A stretch of 64,000 nt of DNA from Strigamia acuminata (GCA_949358305.1 OX442323.1:7316001-7380000), one strand, 5' to 3'; counted from the stretch's first letter, positions 31,366 through 42,394 are shown. The notes: a model not told the origin generated them from the letters alone. A program made the numbers and translations.

Positions 31366-33332
31366 TTGCGGCCTGGTTCCACCGGCTTCCCGAACTTCAG
31401 GCCTTCGGAGTTTTCCGGTCTCCTAAATGGCTGGTAACATATGGGGCACAACGGATGCCAAGTTGCTGTATCTACCAAATACCACCAATCCTTCGGTGTT
31501 TTCCTCCAGGCTGTGCCTTTCTCAGGACATTTGACAGTTAATGGTGGTTTTGGCGCTGGTGGAAACGTGACAATTGACGTAGAGCACACATGGTCCTTTG
31601 GGACGTCTGCTGGAGGTGTCAGAGTAGCTAAATTTATTTTAATTGTTGCCTTCTGAGCCGCCTCGGCGACTGTGCTCTTCTTAATTTCAGGTTCAGCATC
31701 CGTGTCGCTGCTACTACTACTCGTATCGGGTTCCTGCGCAGGTGGAGATTGTTCTGGTCTCGCCTGCACTGCAGCTAACTCGATTAAGAATTGTTTTCGA
31801 TACCTCGCAAAACGTTTGACGTCCTGGGACACGAGAGATTTGACATCATCGTCTCCTTTGGACTTCTCCGCAGCCTTGAGCACTGTGGGGCGTTGCGCAT
31901 CACGCAGAGAGGGCATTCGTTGATCAGCCATACCCAGATCTTTGTATTCGTCTGCTCGAATGGTGTCCAGCTGTAGACGATTGTCGATGTCATTACCTCT
32001 TTGGATCGCCTCGTCCAGCGAGTTTACGTTCCATGCGCGCAAGAGATGAACAACTTCGGTTTGCATCATGTTCTGAGCTTTCTCCCATTGGAGCTCTGGG
32101 TCGGTATATCCTGCAACCTGAAGATAATATACAATCTCACTTAAAAATGACATCGTAGACTCTCCATTTCGTTGCTTTCGCTTGGATAGCTTCACATTGG
32201 CCGCTGCCGAATTCATGGCGAAAGCTCGTCGAAATAGTATCTCAAAGTCCTCCCATGTTTTTGGTTTTGGTTTTAGTGATAACCACCATCGCTGCGCTCT
32301 TCCACGCGTTGCTTGAATGACAAATACTTTTAAATATTCATCCACCGGGGCCTGCATAGAATACATGTGCGCGTACAAATGCGCAAGAAAAAGATTAATG
32401 TAATCAAGATCGGCTTTATCTGGATCAAACAAAGGTGGTTTTCCAGGCTTGAAACAATTTTTATCTTTACTTGCGTGTTGCGCTCTTACTGACGGCAGTG
32501 ACAACTTTGCCTTGGTGTCGGATCTATCCCGAGGATATCCCATCTTGGAGTATAGCATCGAGCTCATTAAATCTCGATTTGCTCGTGTTGAATGGTCCAA
32601 ATGAGCAGATTCCTGTGATGGAGCCTGGGTATAGATCGTTGCCATCGTCGGCATTGGCGGCGTGGTTGTTGTGTAAACAATTTGCGCAGCCTGCGCGGAC
32701 ATTTTCGTCTGCTGGCCTCGATGTTCAACTTCCCGTTGCTGGTGCGGACATGCTGTGGGAAGTCCTAAATCATATGGTGCCGAGGTGCCTTTAACTCTTA
32801 TGGAGCCATGCGAGGATCCACCGTCTAGAGACCGTGCGGTCCCTGTTCGTAGAGAGCGAGGGCCTTGTTGGAATATTTCGCGAATCTCATTTACTAGACC
32901 TCGTGTTTGAGCATAGTATTGGTTGCGCAAGTCGGACATCAGCAAACCTTCCGTATTTAATGTGACGGGGTCTACTAATGCTCTAGGCTGAGTCGAATCG
33001 AAAAAAGATGGCGCCGCCAAAAAGTTAGCGGGTGTTGACGTGGCAAAATTTACTTGAGGTTGCGCTCGTGAATTTGCAACAGCCATTGTCATGATATGAT
33101 TTGATGGGGCTGGCTGTTGTTGCGCAATACTCACAAGCGTTTCCTGTTGTTCGATACGACTTCTTCGTAATTGGTCGTGTTGCTGCCACTCTCGAAATTC
33201 CCTTTCCTCTTCCCGGCGAACACCACTCCTCCGTTCGGACTGTTGCCATTCCTGCTCCATTTCTAACTCACTGAAATCAAATGGATCGCGCGTGACGGGA
33301 CGAATTCCGTCACCTCCCAACTGTCTCGACAT
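31362..33332 (-). CDS. Gypsy Gag (656 aa), copy 1
   Basis: Structural protein forming the virus-like particle. The N-terminus is rich in charged/glutamine helix (EQEWQQSERRSG). The central part, about residues 290-480, matches a retrotransposon Gag domain (RRAFAMNSAAANVKLSKRKQ, then MSFLSEIVYYLQVAGYTD). The usual CCHC zinc knuckle is missing; the C-terminus has only a CPIC pair preceded by WHPL. About eight residues differ from copy 2. The stop TGA overlaps the pol ATG. Confidence 0.93.
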   Translation of the reverse strand: MSRQLGGDGIRPVTRDPFDFSELEMEQEWQQSERRSGVRREEEREFREWQQHDQLRRSRIEQQETLVSIAQQQPAPSNHIMTMAVANSRAQPQVNFATSTPANFLAAPSFFDSTQPRALVDPVTLNTEGLLMSDLRNQYYAQTRGLVNEIREIFQQGPRSLRTGTARSLDGGSSHGSIRVKGTSAPYDLGLPTACPHQQREVEHRGQQTKMSAQAAQIVYTTTTPPMPTMATIYTQAPSQESAHLDHSTRANRDLMSSMLYSKMGYPRDRSDTKAKLSLPSVRAQHASKDKNCFKPGKPPLFDPDKADLDYINLFLAHLYAHMYSMQAPVDEYLKVFVIQATRGRAQRWWLSLKPKPKTWEDFEILFRRAFAMNSAAANVKLSKRKQRNGESTMSFLSEIVYYLQVAGYTDPELQWEKAQNMMQTEVVHLLRAWNVNSLDEAIQRGNDIDNRLQLDTIRADEYKDLGMADQRMPSLRDAQRPTVLKAAEKSKGDDDVKSLVSQDVKRFARYRKQFLIELAAVQARPEQSPPAQEPDTSSSSSDTDAEPEIKKSTVAEAAQKATIKINLATLTPPADVPKDHVCSTSIVTFPPAPKPPLTVKCPEKGTAWRKTPKDWWYLVDTATWHPLCPICYQPFRRPENSEGLKFGKPVEPGRK

Positions 33333-33412
33333 GATGAAGAAAATGTGAAATGATTAAATAAATAACTCAAAAAACTAACCTTTTCGCGCGTTTAAGCCTT
33401 ATAGGTGAGAGC

Positions 33413-33432
33413 GAATCCTGTCAGGCTCGCCA
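33413..33432 (-). promoter_or_regulatory. Primer binding site of gypsy copy 1
   Basis: Sense TGGCGAGCCTGACAGGATTC, four bases inside the 5' LTR. The TGG start is diagnostic. The sequence looks like the complement of a tRNA-Arg 3' end, but I could not confirm the tRNA. Confidence 0.7.
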
Positions 33433-33436
33433 TGTT

Positions 33437-34108
33437 TGTTACGAATCAACTTAGATGTTTAATTGATTTGATCTGAATTTACGCGCAAGGTGATGTTAGC
33501 GCAAATCAGCGGGCAAAGTTCGTAGATTTACTCTGTTTGTGCCATCGTCATATGCGGATATCGGACGGTGAATAAACCTAACTCGCTGTAACACACATTA
33601 TTTATATTCGACGGGCTCAATCTCACGTTGTGGGTCTTTACGTTTAAAAAGAATGAGTATGCGCAGTGATATTCGTATGCGGGTGGGCATAGGATGTCAC
33701 AGGCATGCGAAGGGATAAAAGGTGGGCAAAAAGAGGCGCTATTAAGTGTTAAATTAGAAGAGGCGCGTGTTAAAGCGCAAAATAAAGATTGACAAACTCA
33801 ATTCAATCTAAGAGGTGTTAACTCGTTGAAAGAGGTATGAGAAGTGTGGATTATGGATAAAAGTAGCGACCAGGTAAACATGAGTCATGTGACCAGGTCG
33901 ATTGGAGTGGGTGAGGGGGTGGAAGGTATAAAATAAGGTTAATTGTTGGAAATAATAAGATGCGCGCAATGAGGCTGCGCATATATTTAGAGATGATTCA
34001 TCAATGTTAGATGAAAAGAAAGATTGGGAAAAAATAAGAAAACTTAAGATTGGGACAGTCTAAGTTAGAAATGAATAAAAAAGAAGGGTGGGTAACCTGC
34101 CCGTGACA
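33437..34108 (-). repeat. 5' LTR of gypsy copy 1
   Basis: 672 bp, followed on the plus strand by the target duplication ACTT. It differs from the copy 2 LTRs at roughly a dozen positions, so the two copies are separate insertions. Confidence 0.95.
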
Positions 34109-37100
34109 ACTTGTCGTCATTTTCCATAAAATATGTTAGAAAAAGAAATAAAAATTTGGAGTGTTTCGCACTCCAATTCTGTACATTCCTTTCATTGTTT
34201 AATTGTGACGCACGTCATGCACGTCGCGTTCTCGTGACGTTACGCGATCGCGTACAGCGCCACCTGTACTTTTATGCTAATAAATTCATTCATGCAGATA
34301 TTCATACAACAACCGCCTCGTGTCCGACTCTAATCCAAGTGCATCCAACAATCCGATACAATCCAAAGCACAGAACACACCAAAATTTATTTATTTATTT
34401 ATTTTGTACCGGTAGTCACGCTTTTATTCGAATAAACTCCGCCCGAACTTCCCTGCATTACACGAATTTAAATTTAAATTTTTCCTTTTAATCCAAAAAA
34501 CTCTGAAATTTCGGAAACATTTAAAATTCATCAAGCTCCTCGCGCCACGTTTAATAACACAACACCCCCCGGATGAGTGTTTCCAATTAAGCGTCTCTCC
34601 CCGCGTTGTTTTCCCTTTTGCTGCCACCAAATTTCAATCCAACAACTTTCTCTCTCCCTCGTCCCTCCGAGGGGACGTCCTGACAAATGACCCAGTGCGT
34701 GGGCGGGCGCCACTTTGTTCGTCCTCCAGTTTCCTTTGTGCGAAGGCGGGTAGAAAGCGGGGCGGAAGGAAGGATGGATGGCACTTCACTCGCGGTCCCG
34801 CGGTGCCCCTCGAGAGGGGACGCCCGGTTTATGGCCACGTGACGTCGTCGCTTTCGCCCGCTCGGCGGCAAATGGTGCGTGCGGACCGGGGAGCGCGATT
34901 GGCGCGCACGCGTCCTCTAATTCCCACGGACTCGACGCTCGTCTGGTGACCCCGCGTCCATGTGTAGCGAAACGACGGTCAGTCCGAGGGGGATTGAGCC
35001 CGACGTTTTCCCAGCGATTCGATTTCGCGCTTGCTCCTACCTTATCGCTCGTGGAACCTACCCCTTTACTCTCGTTCCCACGTCCTGGGTGCGGGTGCGG
35101 GTGCGGGGGGGACCCAGGAGGACCCGCGAGGACCTCGTTTGCCTGATGCGATGGAAAATTCAAATTGTCACGCGCCCCGTTTTTGCATTGAATGTGAAAT
35201 TTGCCTAGAGTTTAATGGTCAGCGCGGGAGCGTTTTAAAATTGAATTTTTCGTTCACGGGTCTGCGAATGGATTGGTCATTGGGTCACTCTGGCTATATA
35301 TCAATTTGAGTGGGTTAATTAAATTGAAATTGAATTATTTTTATTTTTTAATTTATTTTTAATGTTTTGGATACACATCGCTCACCTTTTGCGTAATTTT
35401 ATTGATCTTGTCGGTGACCAGCAGGTGTGTTGTGTGCGGAGAGAGTTGCGATGGAGTCGTGTATGCAAACGAGGGGTCTGGCGATGCAGCGGAGTCCTGA
35501 GAGTGCAATTAGGCTGATTAAAAAGAGATCAAGAAACGCCTCGGTTTGCAGCCAGACGCACCTCACCCAGATGCTGCACTCTTGGATAAGATTTGCGCCC
35601 AAAAATCTGGATTTTTTTTTTTTTGGTTTTTTTTTTTTTTTGGTTTTTTTTGGAGGGGGATTGTCCACCGTTTTGTGTATACATGAGATGGGTTGGTAGT
35701 ACGGAGGTTGTGCTATTGCTAATTGAATTACATCAATTATTTTATCGATTGGTCGAGCTAGAAAGTGAATTAGTTGATTGCGGACAATAGTGCTGTAATC
35801 AGACGATGGTAGGGCGCTCTAATGAGATCATCCGCAGTTTCCTTTCTCTTTCTCGCATTTAGATCTCAAATGGTGGGTGCTGACACCGTGAAAATATTCA
35901 CACTACACCAGGAAGATGTATAAATGGATATTTAGTATTATTATTATTTTTTTTTTTTGTTATATATAAGTTTTTTAGAATTTTTTTTATTTTTTTGGGG
36001 GGGGGAATTTGCGATTGTCGAGGTGTGGGTTGGAAATTTGGTGTTTTTTCGTCCGGAAATGACGTAGGGAGTTGGTTTGAGGATTGTAAATATTGTAAAT
36101 CTCAGACTTAGTCCTTGATTGGTCCGTTAATGGTCGTACAGAACTGGCACACGCGCTCAATTAAGCCCTCGCCGACATGAAGTGCGTTCTTCCGCGCGGT
36201 CGACGACGCGGTACCTTTGTCGTGATGAAGAGCACGAGGCACTCTTCCCGTCATCCAATTCGACTAATCAAATTTTCATAAATCACATGTGATGAACTAA
36301 AAGTTGTCAGCGCCGAGAAAAAGTACATTTTTTTCTTTTAAGGTGGAAAAGTAAAAGCAAAAAACGAGGAAGAAGAATAAAAAGAGGAAAAAAAGAAAAA
36401 ACGTTTTTCTGGTTCCAACGTTCGTGAACCCCATACGAAACAGCGTTCCAACTCCCAACGTTGAATTCCAATGAAATATTTTTTTTTCCGTTTCTTCTTT
36501 TCGTTATGTTTATTACTTTATTAGGGATAAATGAGGCGATGGTATTTTTCTATTAATTAAGGGCGATTGCGTTGATTTGTTTGTCTTTTTCTCGTGGACA
36601 ATCGGGAGCGGCGTTTCTACGTGTTTGTTTAAGGTGGAAAATTGGAAAAAATTAGAATTGCGATTCGGTGTTAAATAAATTGTTTATGATACAGGGTAAG
36701 TGGTTCGACCAACATTACGGCTCAAATTAAGTTTGGGTTTATATAGAAATGTGATTATTTCGCGTGGAAATTAGATTGCAAAAGTAATAAGCCTAATTCC
36801 AATTCATTAAACACATCAACACAGACCAGAGGTGATGATAGGAAGAAAAGATAAAAGAAAAAAAAATTTCTTAATTATGAGAAATTTAATTTTTTTTTTT
36901 TCCAATTTAAAATTTAATTTCATTCATTTTTTTTTAAATTTTTTTTAATAATTAAAAATTTAATAACACAAAAAAAATTCCGTAAGGCGTACGTTGATAG
37001 TAGAATTCATCAATTTTGCAACCAAAAATGATTTATCATTTTTTATTTTTATTTTTTTAAATTTAAATTATAATAATGATGATTTGGCGATGCAATTTAA

Positions 37101-37599
37101 TGGCGATTAATTTTATGACAATTTATTACATGATCATCAAGTTGCAATTGAATCTGGACTCGTATAAAAACCTTTTGCAAGCAACCTCCTACTGCGAGCA
37201 CATCTTCCTTTCAGACGGATGAGTTCCTCCTCCTTCCCGGTCTCGTGGCTCATTAATAATATCGCAAGTGCGCTGCCATTGTGGGCTTCTAATTGGTGGT
37301 GTCGAGAACGACCAATGGCGCCTCGCTCCGGGTCTCTTTGGCCCGTTCCATCTCCACCTCGCGCAAAATGGAGGTAGAAAACACAGAAACCCTCAAAGAA
37401 AAAAAGAAAACCGTGCAAAAAAACACGTAAAACGACACGAAAACGACTCCAAAACGACGTTTTGACGCAACTCTCGTGATTGTTGTCGTGGATCCGACGT
37501 TGTGCGCGCGGGGGTTTCGCGTAACCCCGCGTGATGTCACCCCCAGCTCGCGCCAATGAAGAATGTGCGAGTGTTGGGGGAACACTCGACACAGTCGGG
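34109..37599. other. Phox2 upstream region with dispersed repeats and a GC-rich block
   Basis: 34171-34380 shares a segment beginning ACTCCAATTCTGTACATTCC with 58494-58655. 34410-34517 is copy B of the repeat at 19951. 34560-35210 is a GC-rich, CpG-containing block with several overlapping ORFs that match nothing I know. 35610-35660 and 35940-36010 are T runs. The remainder shows no gene. It is probably intergenic and partly regulatory. Confidence 0.45.
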
Positions 37600-37605
37600 T
37601 ATAAA
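37600..37605 (+). promoter_or_regulatory. Putative Phox2 TATA box
   Basis: GGTATAAAGC sits 400 bases upstream of the Phox2 start codon in a GC-rich segment and would place transcription start near 37630, giving a 5' UTR of about 370 nt. This is inference from motif and position only. Confidence 0.5.
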
Positions 37606-38000
37606 GCGCGCGCGAGTGAGAGCAGGGCGGCGGCCGCCCACACCCAACTTCCTGCAGCCCCGGCTTAATCGAATTAGACGATGAATGCCTAAATGAACGC
37701 GAGTTGGAGATTGACAGGCGCCACAACAAAACATCGCTCGTGCAATCGAATCGGCTGAGAGACGCCCCCATTTCCCCACCCGCGCCACCAACGCCACCTC
37801 GTGGCACCCCTCCCAGCCCCTTGCCGGTCGTGCAGCAGCTCGACTGCACTGCACTGCACTGCACTCGAATCGAATTGTGCCGCGACGCTACCGAGTGTCA
37901 TTCGTCGAGAAGATTGCGGTGCCGTAACATCATCATCATCTCCATCATCATCACCATTTGCAAGAGCAACAGCCGCTTTTGTGTCGCAGCCACGGCACAC

Positions 38001-38280
38001 ATGATGGATTACCCCTACCTCAACCAGACCGGCTTCGAGAGCTCCTGCTCCTTGTCGGGCATGGACCCGTCGCTGTCCAATTGCAACCTGCAGTGCTCGT
38101 ACGGAGACCTCGCCTCGTGCGGACAGGTGACGCAAGCCTACCGGTACACTTCGGCCATGCGATCGTTCCCTGGCACGCCTGCCGCTGCCATGGCCGGCGG
38201 AAACTGTGCAGTCATGTCTCGGCCACGCGATGCCCCGCATCATCAGGCGCCGGTCTTCCCGGCCACCATGAACTTGCAGA
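38001..38280 (+). CDS. Phox2: Phox2 homeobox gene, coding exon 1
   Basis: Phox2 is a paired-like homeodomain transcription factor; in animals it specifies certain neurons, including noradrenergic and visceral motor types in vertebrates. The exon encodes 93 residues, MMDYPYLNQTGFESSCSLSG onwards, matching the start of PHOX2A/B (M-x-Y-x-YLN-x-x-x-x-ES). The second ATG (38004) has the better context, A at -3 and G at +4. The frame is open further upstream to an ATG at 37704, but that extension has no family counterpart. Donor GTGAGT follows at 38281 (phase 1). Confidence 0.9.
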
Positions 38281-39339
38281 GTGAGTTTGTGAAACAAAAA
38301 CAACAAAAAACAAGAAAAAAATTGTTTTTTGAGCGAATTAAATTTTTTGGGGGTTGTTGGTGGGTGGTTGGGTGTTTTTTTTTTCGTTGGATAAATTTTT
38401 TTTTTTTTTTTTGGGTTGGTCGTTGGGTTTTTGGCGGGCACGAGTGCCGCGCTTGTTAACCGCATTTATCCGGCTCTTAAGCTCATTTATTTTCTCTTTT
38501 TCGATCAATAATTGAGTTTCCAGCTCTTAACATCCTTGCCTCTATTACATTTGAACATGATAACTTGTGAAGTTTTGCAATAATTACTCGGCTCGCGAGG
38601 TTTGGCTTGCCCAGGAGCGCGCCAGTCGGCGAGCGGGCAGTCGGCGAGCGGCTTCCGCGCGGTGCGGCGCCGAGTGCCGTTCAATGTTGCGTCAACATCC
38701 AGCTTTGACGTAGTTTATTTCCGCAATTCCACGAGGCTCCGCATCGAATGATTTCATTTATTTGTTGGATATGTGTCAAATTCGAGTGGGAAATTTTATT
38801 TTTTTTATTTTTTTTATTTTTTATTTTTTTGTTTCCAATCGAAGGTGAGTGTAAAATGTCGGTTGCAATTTGTTGTTTACGTTGTGCAGACGGTTTGTCT
38901 GCGATGGCAATTACGACGTGCTCGTGACATGGCCGCCGGACGCTCGAAGGCCATGCAATTTTCATCTGACGGATGATTGGCGAGAAAAGTGATTGACTTG
39001 ATCCTTCCCTCTTGCTGTTTTAAGTCTTATAATGGAAGAGCTTTTGGATTTAGTCTCTTATGGTTATAAATGTTTGATCAACTGTCTCGGAGCTCCCCTC
39101 ACTTTATTGCGCAGATTTTCGAGCTATCGGCAATTGAATTCCGCTCTTATTAGCCTTATTTCCGATGAATTATTCTCTAATTTTGAATTAATTAAGTGCT
39201 AACGACTAGGAAATTAAATTTCTTCCTTTTCTGGATATTGTAAATTCGGCTAATTCGGTCTGGCTCGCATTAAAATTAAAACACTCTTAATTAACCTTAT
39301 TGTTTTATTTTATTCTATATATATTTCTTAGTGTATTTC
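38281..39339 (+). other. Phox2 intron 1, first part
   Basis: Intron DNA with T runs (38381-38412) and a GC-rich patch 38585-38690 containing GTCGGCGAGCGG twice. No exon recognised. Confidence 0.5.
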
Positions 39340-39628
39340 TGGTAGCAGAGGATGGTTATTTTATTGTTTGTTAATTTTATTCTATATTTCTTTGTGTATT
39401 TCTGGTAGCAGAGGATGGTTGGTAGCAGAGGATGGTTGGTAGCAGAGGATGGTTGGTAGCAGAGGATGGTTATTTTATTGTTTGTTAATTTTATTCTATA
39501 TTTCTTTGTGTATTTCTGGTAGCAGAGGATGGTTGGTAGCAGAGGATGGTTGGTAGCAGAGGATGGTTATTTTATTGTTTTATTTTATTCTATATTTCTT
39601 TGTGTATTTCTGGTAGCAGAGGATGGTT
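39340..39628. repeat. Nested array of tRNA-iMet primer-site sequences in Phox2 intron 1
   Basis: The 18-mer TGGTAGCAGAGGATGGTT occurs nine times: 39340, 39403, 39420, 39437, 39454, 39517, 39534, 39551 and 39611. It comes in tandem runs of 1, 4, 3 and 1 (period 17, sharing the end T). The runs are separated by an about 45-bp AT-rich spacer that itself repeats (ATTTTATTGTTTGTTAATTT, then TTCTTTGTGTATTTC). The 18-mer is exactly complementary to the 3' end of animal initiator tRNA-Met, the usual minus-strand primer of many LTR elements. Confidence 0.9.
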
Positions 39629-41392
39629 ATTTTATTGCTTGTTAGAAATATTATTTAAGCATAAACATTGTTAGAATTATTTGGTAATTTTTGCTTCTTG
39701 GACACATGTGCGTAAGTTTTAGTTTGGCGTGGAAAAAGTGTTTTGCGCGCGCAGTTTTTCCGTTTGCAAATTGACAGAAACCACAGGCGGTTTTGGCCGA
39801 GATTTGCTGCCGCTATCAGTGCAATTTCTTTGCTGTATCACGCGGCGTTAGATTCGGTTAAGGAATTTGATTATTCCATTATTTGATTTGTAGATTAAAT
39901 AATGACGCTGCTAAATTATGATAACTGCATTAAGGATCTTTTAGTCTAGTCTCGCAAGTGAAGCTGCGATTAATTTAGGTTTCGGATCATATAAGCGACC
40001 AAGTGTAAGTAAGAGAAAGAAAACGACTCGCGCTCCCGAACGAACACGTAGCCACCGCACGCGCACGCGCTTGCAGCGCATAAAATTGCCATTACGGCCT
40101 CATTTATCAAATGATATTTTTTAAATATACACGTGTGTTATTAAATTGTTTGTTTTTATTTTTATTTTTGTTTTTGCATTTTTTTTTTTTAAAGAGGGAT
40201 TTTTGCATTTTTGGGCGGCGATAAATCATTCGGCGGGAAGCGGAGTCGCGCGCTGCGGAGATGGCGTGCGGATTCTGCGGTGACCGCAACAAGAGTCGCT
40301 CGACTCGTAGGCGAGTCAATATGCACGAGATTAATATCTAAAGGCGAGGATATGAAGGAAAAGAGAGGGAGAGACGATGAAGCGGCTCGAAATCCCGCAT
40401 GCATTCAACCCTCGCAAATTCTTTTCACATCTCTATCGGACTTGCTGATTAATATTTTACGACGTTTCGAGCAGAGTCGCTTAACCGAGAGAAGCAATTT
40501 GACTTTAGAAGTTCGCACAAATATAATTTTAAAATGATAAAACACATGTTTATGTTATTATTTTTTGAGATATTGAATTTCTTTTTCGTTTTTAGGTTGC
40601 TTTACAACGTACAGACCATCGACTTGTGGTAATTTTGATTATTTATTAATGGGATTTTTAATTTTTTGATTTTTTTGGTTTTTTTGTTTTTTGTTTAGAG
40701 TAAATAGTTGTTAGGTTTGTAATTGATTAAGTTTTTGTTCGTTTGATTCTGCCTGGCGTGTGGAATAGTTGTTTTATGTTGGCCTCGGGTGGATTCTCAG
40801 CTTTGCTCTTGCTCGGCTCGAGTAATGCATTGCTCTGGATAACATTTGCAATGGTTTTCTTTTCATCTTTGTAAAGATGGAGCATCCATTACTGAAATTG
40901 TAATCGCATTATCCTTTTCTAGATGTATCTGAAGGGTGTTTAGTTCCACTAAGTTAATCATGTCTATATGGTAGGAACGCGAAAAGTGAAAAATGAAGAC
41001 GCATTTCGAATTATTATACACAGTCATAGTGATAGGTGTAAACGGATTAGTAAAATATCAAATTGTGTGCTATAGAGAATGGGGTCTCTCTGCATCCAAA
41101 ATGTCTGCCAACTGGGAAATGCCAATAAACGACTCGTTTGTCAAACTTGGGAATAATTTAAACTCGTTATCGATGCGAAAATCATTTTTTTTTTACTTTG
41201 GAATTTATTGAACATTTGCCAGAATGTTTTAGAGGAATTTAAGTAGTCGGGGGTGGGATGGGGGAGGGAGAGAATTAATTTAAATTAATTTTTTTTAATT
41301 TTTTTTTTTTTTTTTTTAGATTAAAATTATTCAATTTTTACGTGTTTTGGATTTTATTAATTTTTTTTTTTTTTTTTTTTTATTTATTGTAG
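39629..41392 (+). other. Phox2 intron 1, second part
   Basis: AT-rich, with T runs and a pyrimidine tract ending TTATTGTAG at the exon 2 acceptor. No further gene is seen. Confidence 0.5.
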
Positions 41393-41589
41393 CGGGGCTT
41401 CCTTACAAAGTTTATCCTGGTCACGACGGAGTTTTGAGCGAAAAACGAAAACAACGTCGAATTCGTACGACGTTTACGAGCGCCCAACTGAAAGAATTGG
41501 AAAAGGCCTTCCAAGAAACACACTACCCTGACATCTACACACGAGAAGAAATCGCCATGAAGATCGATCTGACCGAAGCACGGGTTCAG
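41393..41589 (+). CDS. Phox2: Phox2 homeobox gene, exon 2 (homeodomain helices 1-2)
   Basis: Joined to exon 1 in phase 1 it encodes [13 protein letters not shown] and then the homeodomain from [20 protein letters not shown] to LTEARVQ (homeodomain residues 1-46, protein 114-159). This is nearly the same as vertebrate PHOX2. The exon ends between homeodomain residues 46 and 47, the conserved intron position of paired-class genes, with donor GTTAGC. Acceptor TTTATTGTAG precedes it. Gypsy copy 2 begins 71 bp after the exon end. Confidence 0.97.
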
Positions 41590-41660
41590 GTTAGCAATAA
41601 AAGCTTAAAACAAACAATTTTCTTTTATTTTATTTTTTTTTTATAAAAAAAAATATATAT

Positions 41661-42331
41661 TGTCACGGGCAGGTTACCCACCCTTCTTTTTTATTCATTT
41701 CTAACTTAGACTGACCCAATCTTAAGTTTTCTTATTTTTTCCCAATCTTTCTTTTCATCTAACATTGATGAATCATCTCTAAATATATGCGCAGCCTCAT
41801 TGCGCGCATCTTATTATTTCCAACAATTAACCTTATTTTATACCTTCCACCCCCTCACCCACTCCAATCGACCTGGTCACATGACTCATGTTTACCTGGT
41901 CGCTACTTTTATCCATAATCCACACTTCTCATATTTCTCTCAACGAGTTTAGACCTCTTAGATTGAATTGGGTTGTCAATCCTTATTTTGCGCTTTAACA
42001 CGCGCCACTTCTAATTTAACACTTAATAGCGCCTCTTTTCGCCCACCTTTTATCCCTTCGCATGCCTGTGACATCCTACGCCCACCCGCATACGAATATC
42101 ACTGCGCATACTCATTCTTTTTAAACGTAAAGACCCACAACGTGAGACTGAGCCCGTCGAATATAAATAATGTGTGTTACAGCGAGTTAGGTTTATTCAC
42201 CGTCCGATATCCGCATATGACGATGGCACAAACAGAGTAAATCTACGAACTTTGCCCGCTGATTTGCGCTAACATCACCTTGCGCGTAAATTCAGATCAA
42301 ATCAATTAAACATCTAAGTTGATTCGTAACA
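41661..42331 (+). repeat. 5' LTR of gypsy copy 2
   Basis: 671 bp, TGTCACGGG...TTCGTAACA, same as 55511-56181. It contains TATAAATA at 42162-42169, the likely core promoter. A 90-codon ORF inside it is also present in the 3' LTR and is regarded as chance. Confidence 0.95.
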
Positions 42332-42335
42332 AACA

Positions 42336-42355
42336 TGGCGAGCCTGACAGGATTC
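42336..42355 (+). promoter_or_regulatory. Primer binding site of gypsy copy 2
   Basis: TGGCGAGCCTGACAGGATTC, four bases after the LTR; tRNA-Arg-like by resemblance, unconfirmed. Confidence 0.7.
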
Positions 42356-42383
42356 GCTCTCACCTATAAGGCTTAAACGCGCG

Positions 42384-42394
42384 AAAAGGTTAGT
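42384..42394 (+). promoter_or_regulatory. Possible splice donor in the gypsy leader
   Basis: AAAAGGTTAGT, between primer site and gag ATG, fits a 5' splice site (AAAAG|GTTAGT) in both copies. It could serve a spliced ORF3 mRNA. CTTTAG at 50697-50702 is a candidate acceptor upstream of ORF3. Motif-based only. Confidence 0.35.

Larger units (their letters stand above)
20074..34108 (-). mobile_element. Ty3/gypsy-type LTR retrotransposon with third ORF, copy 1
   Basis: The 14,035-bp element has 672-bp LTRs (TGTCACGGG...CGTAACA on the sense strand) and a 4-bp target duplication ACTT. Sense order is LTR, primer site, gag, pol, 0.8-kb spacer, ORF3, 1.9-kb 3' UTR, purine tract, LTR. All three ORFs are open and the LTRs look identical by eye, so it is a recent insertion. 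It is large for this group because of ORF3, long non-coding parts and a long linker in pol. It lies upstream of Phox2 in the opposite direction. Confidence 0.97.

Noticed and set aside
34560-35210. Overlapping ORFs in a GC-rich block upstream of Phox2
   Set aside because: GC-rich DNA has few stops; products on both strands look random and match no family.
37137-37864. Several antisense ORFs over the Phox2 promoter
   Set aside because: No recognisable protein; they overlap the likely promoter and 5' UTR.
37704-38000. In-frame N-terminal extension of Phox2 exon 1
   Set aside because: The extension is low-complexity with no family counterpart, while the ATGs at 38001/38004 start exactly the conserved Phox2 N-terminus.
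41968-42240. 90-codon ORF within the gypsy LTRs (also 55818-56090)
   Set aside because: Lies across the core promoter region of the LTR and is not kept intact in copy 1, which differs by indels and substitutions.
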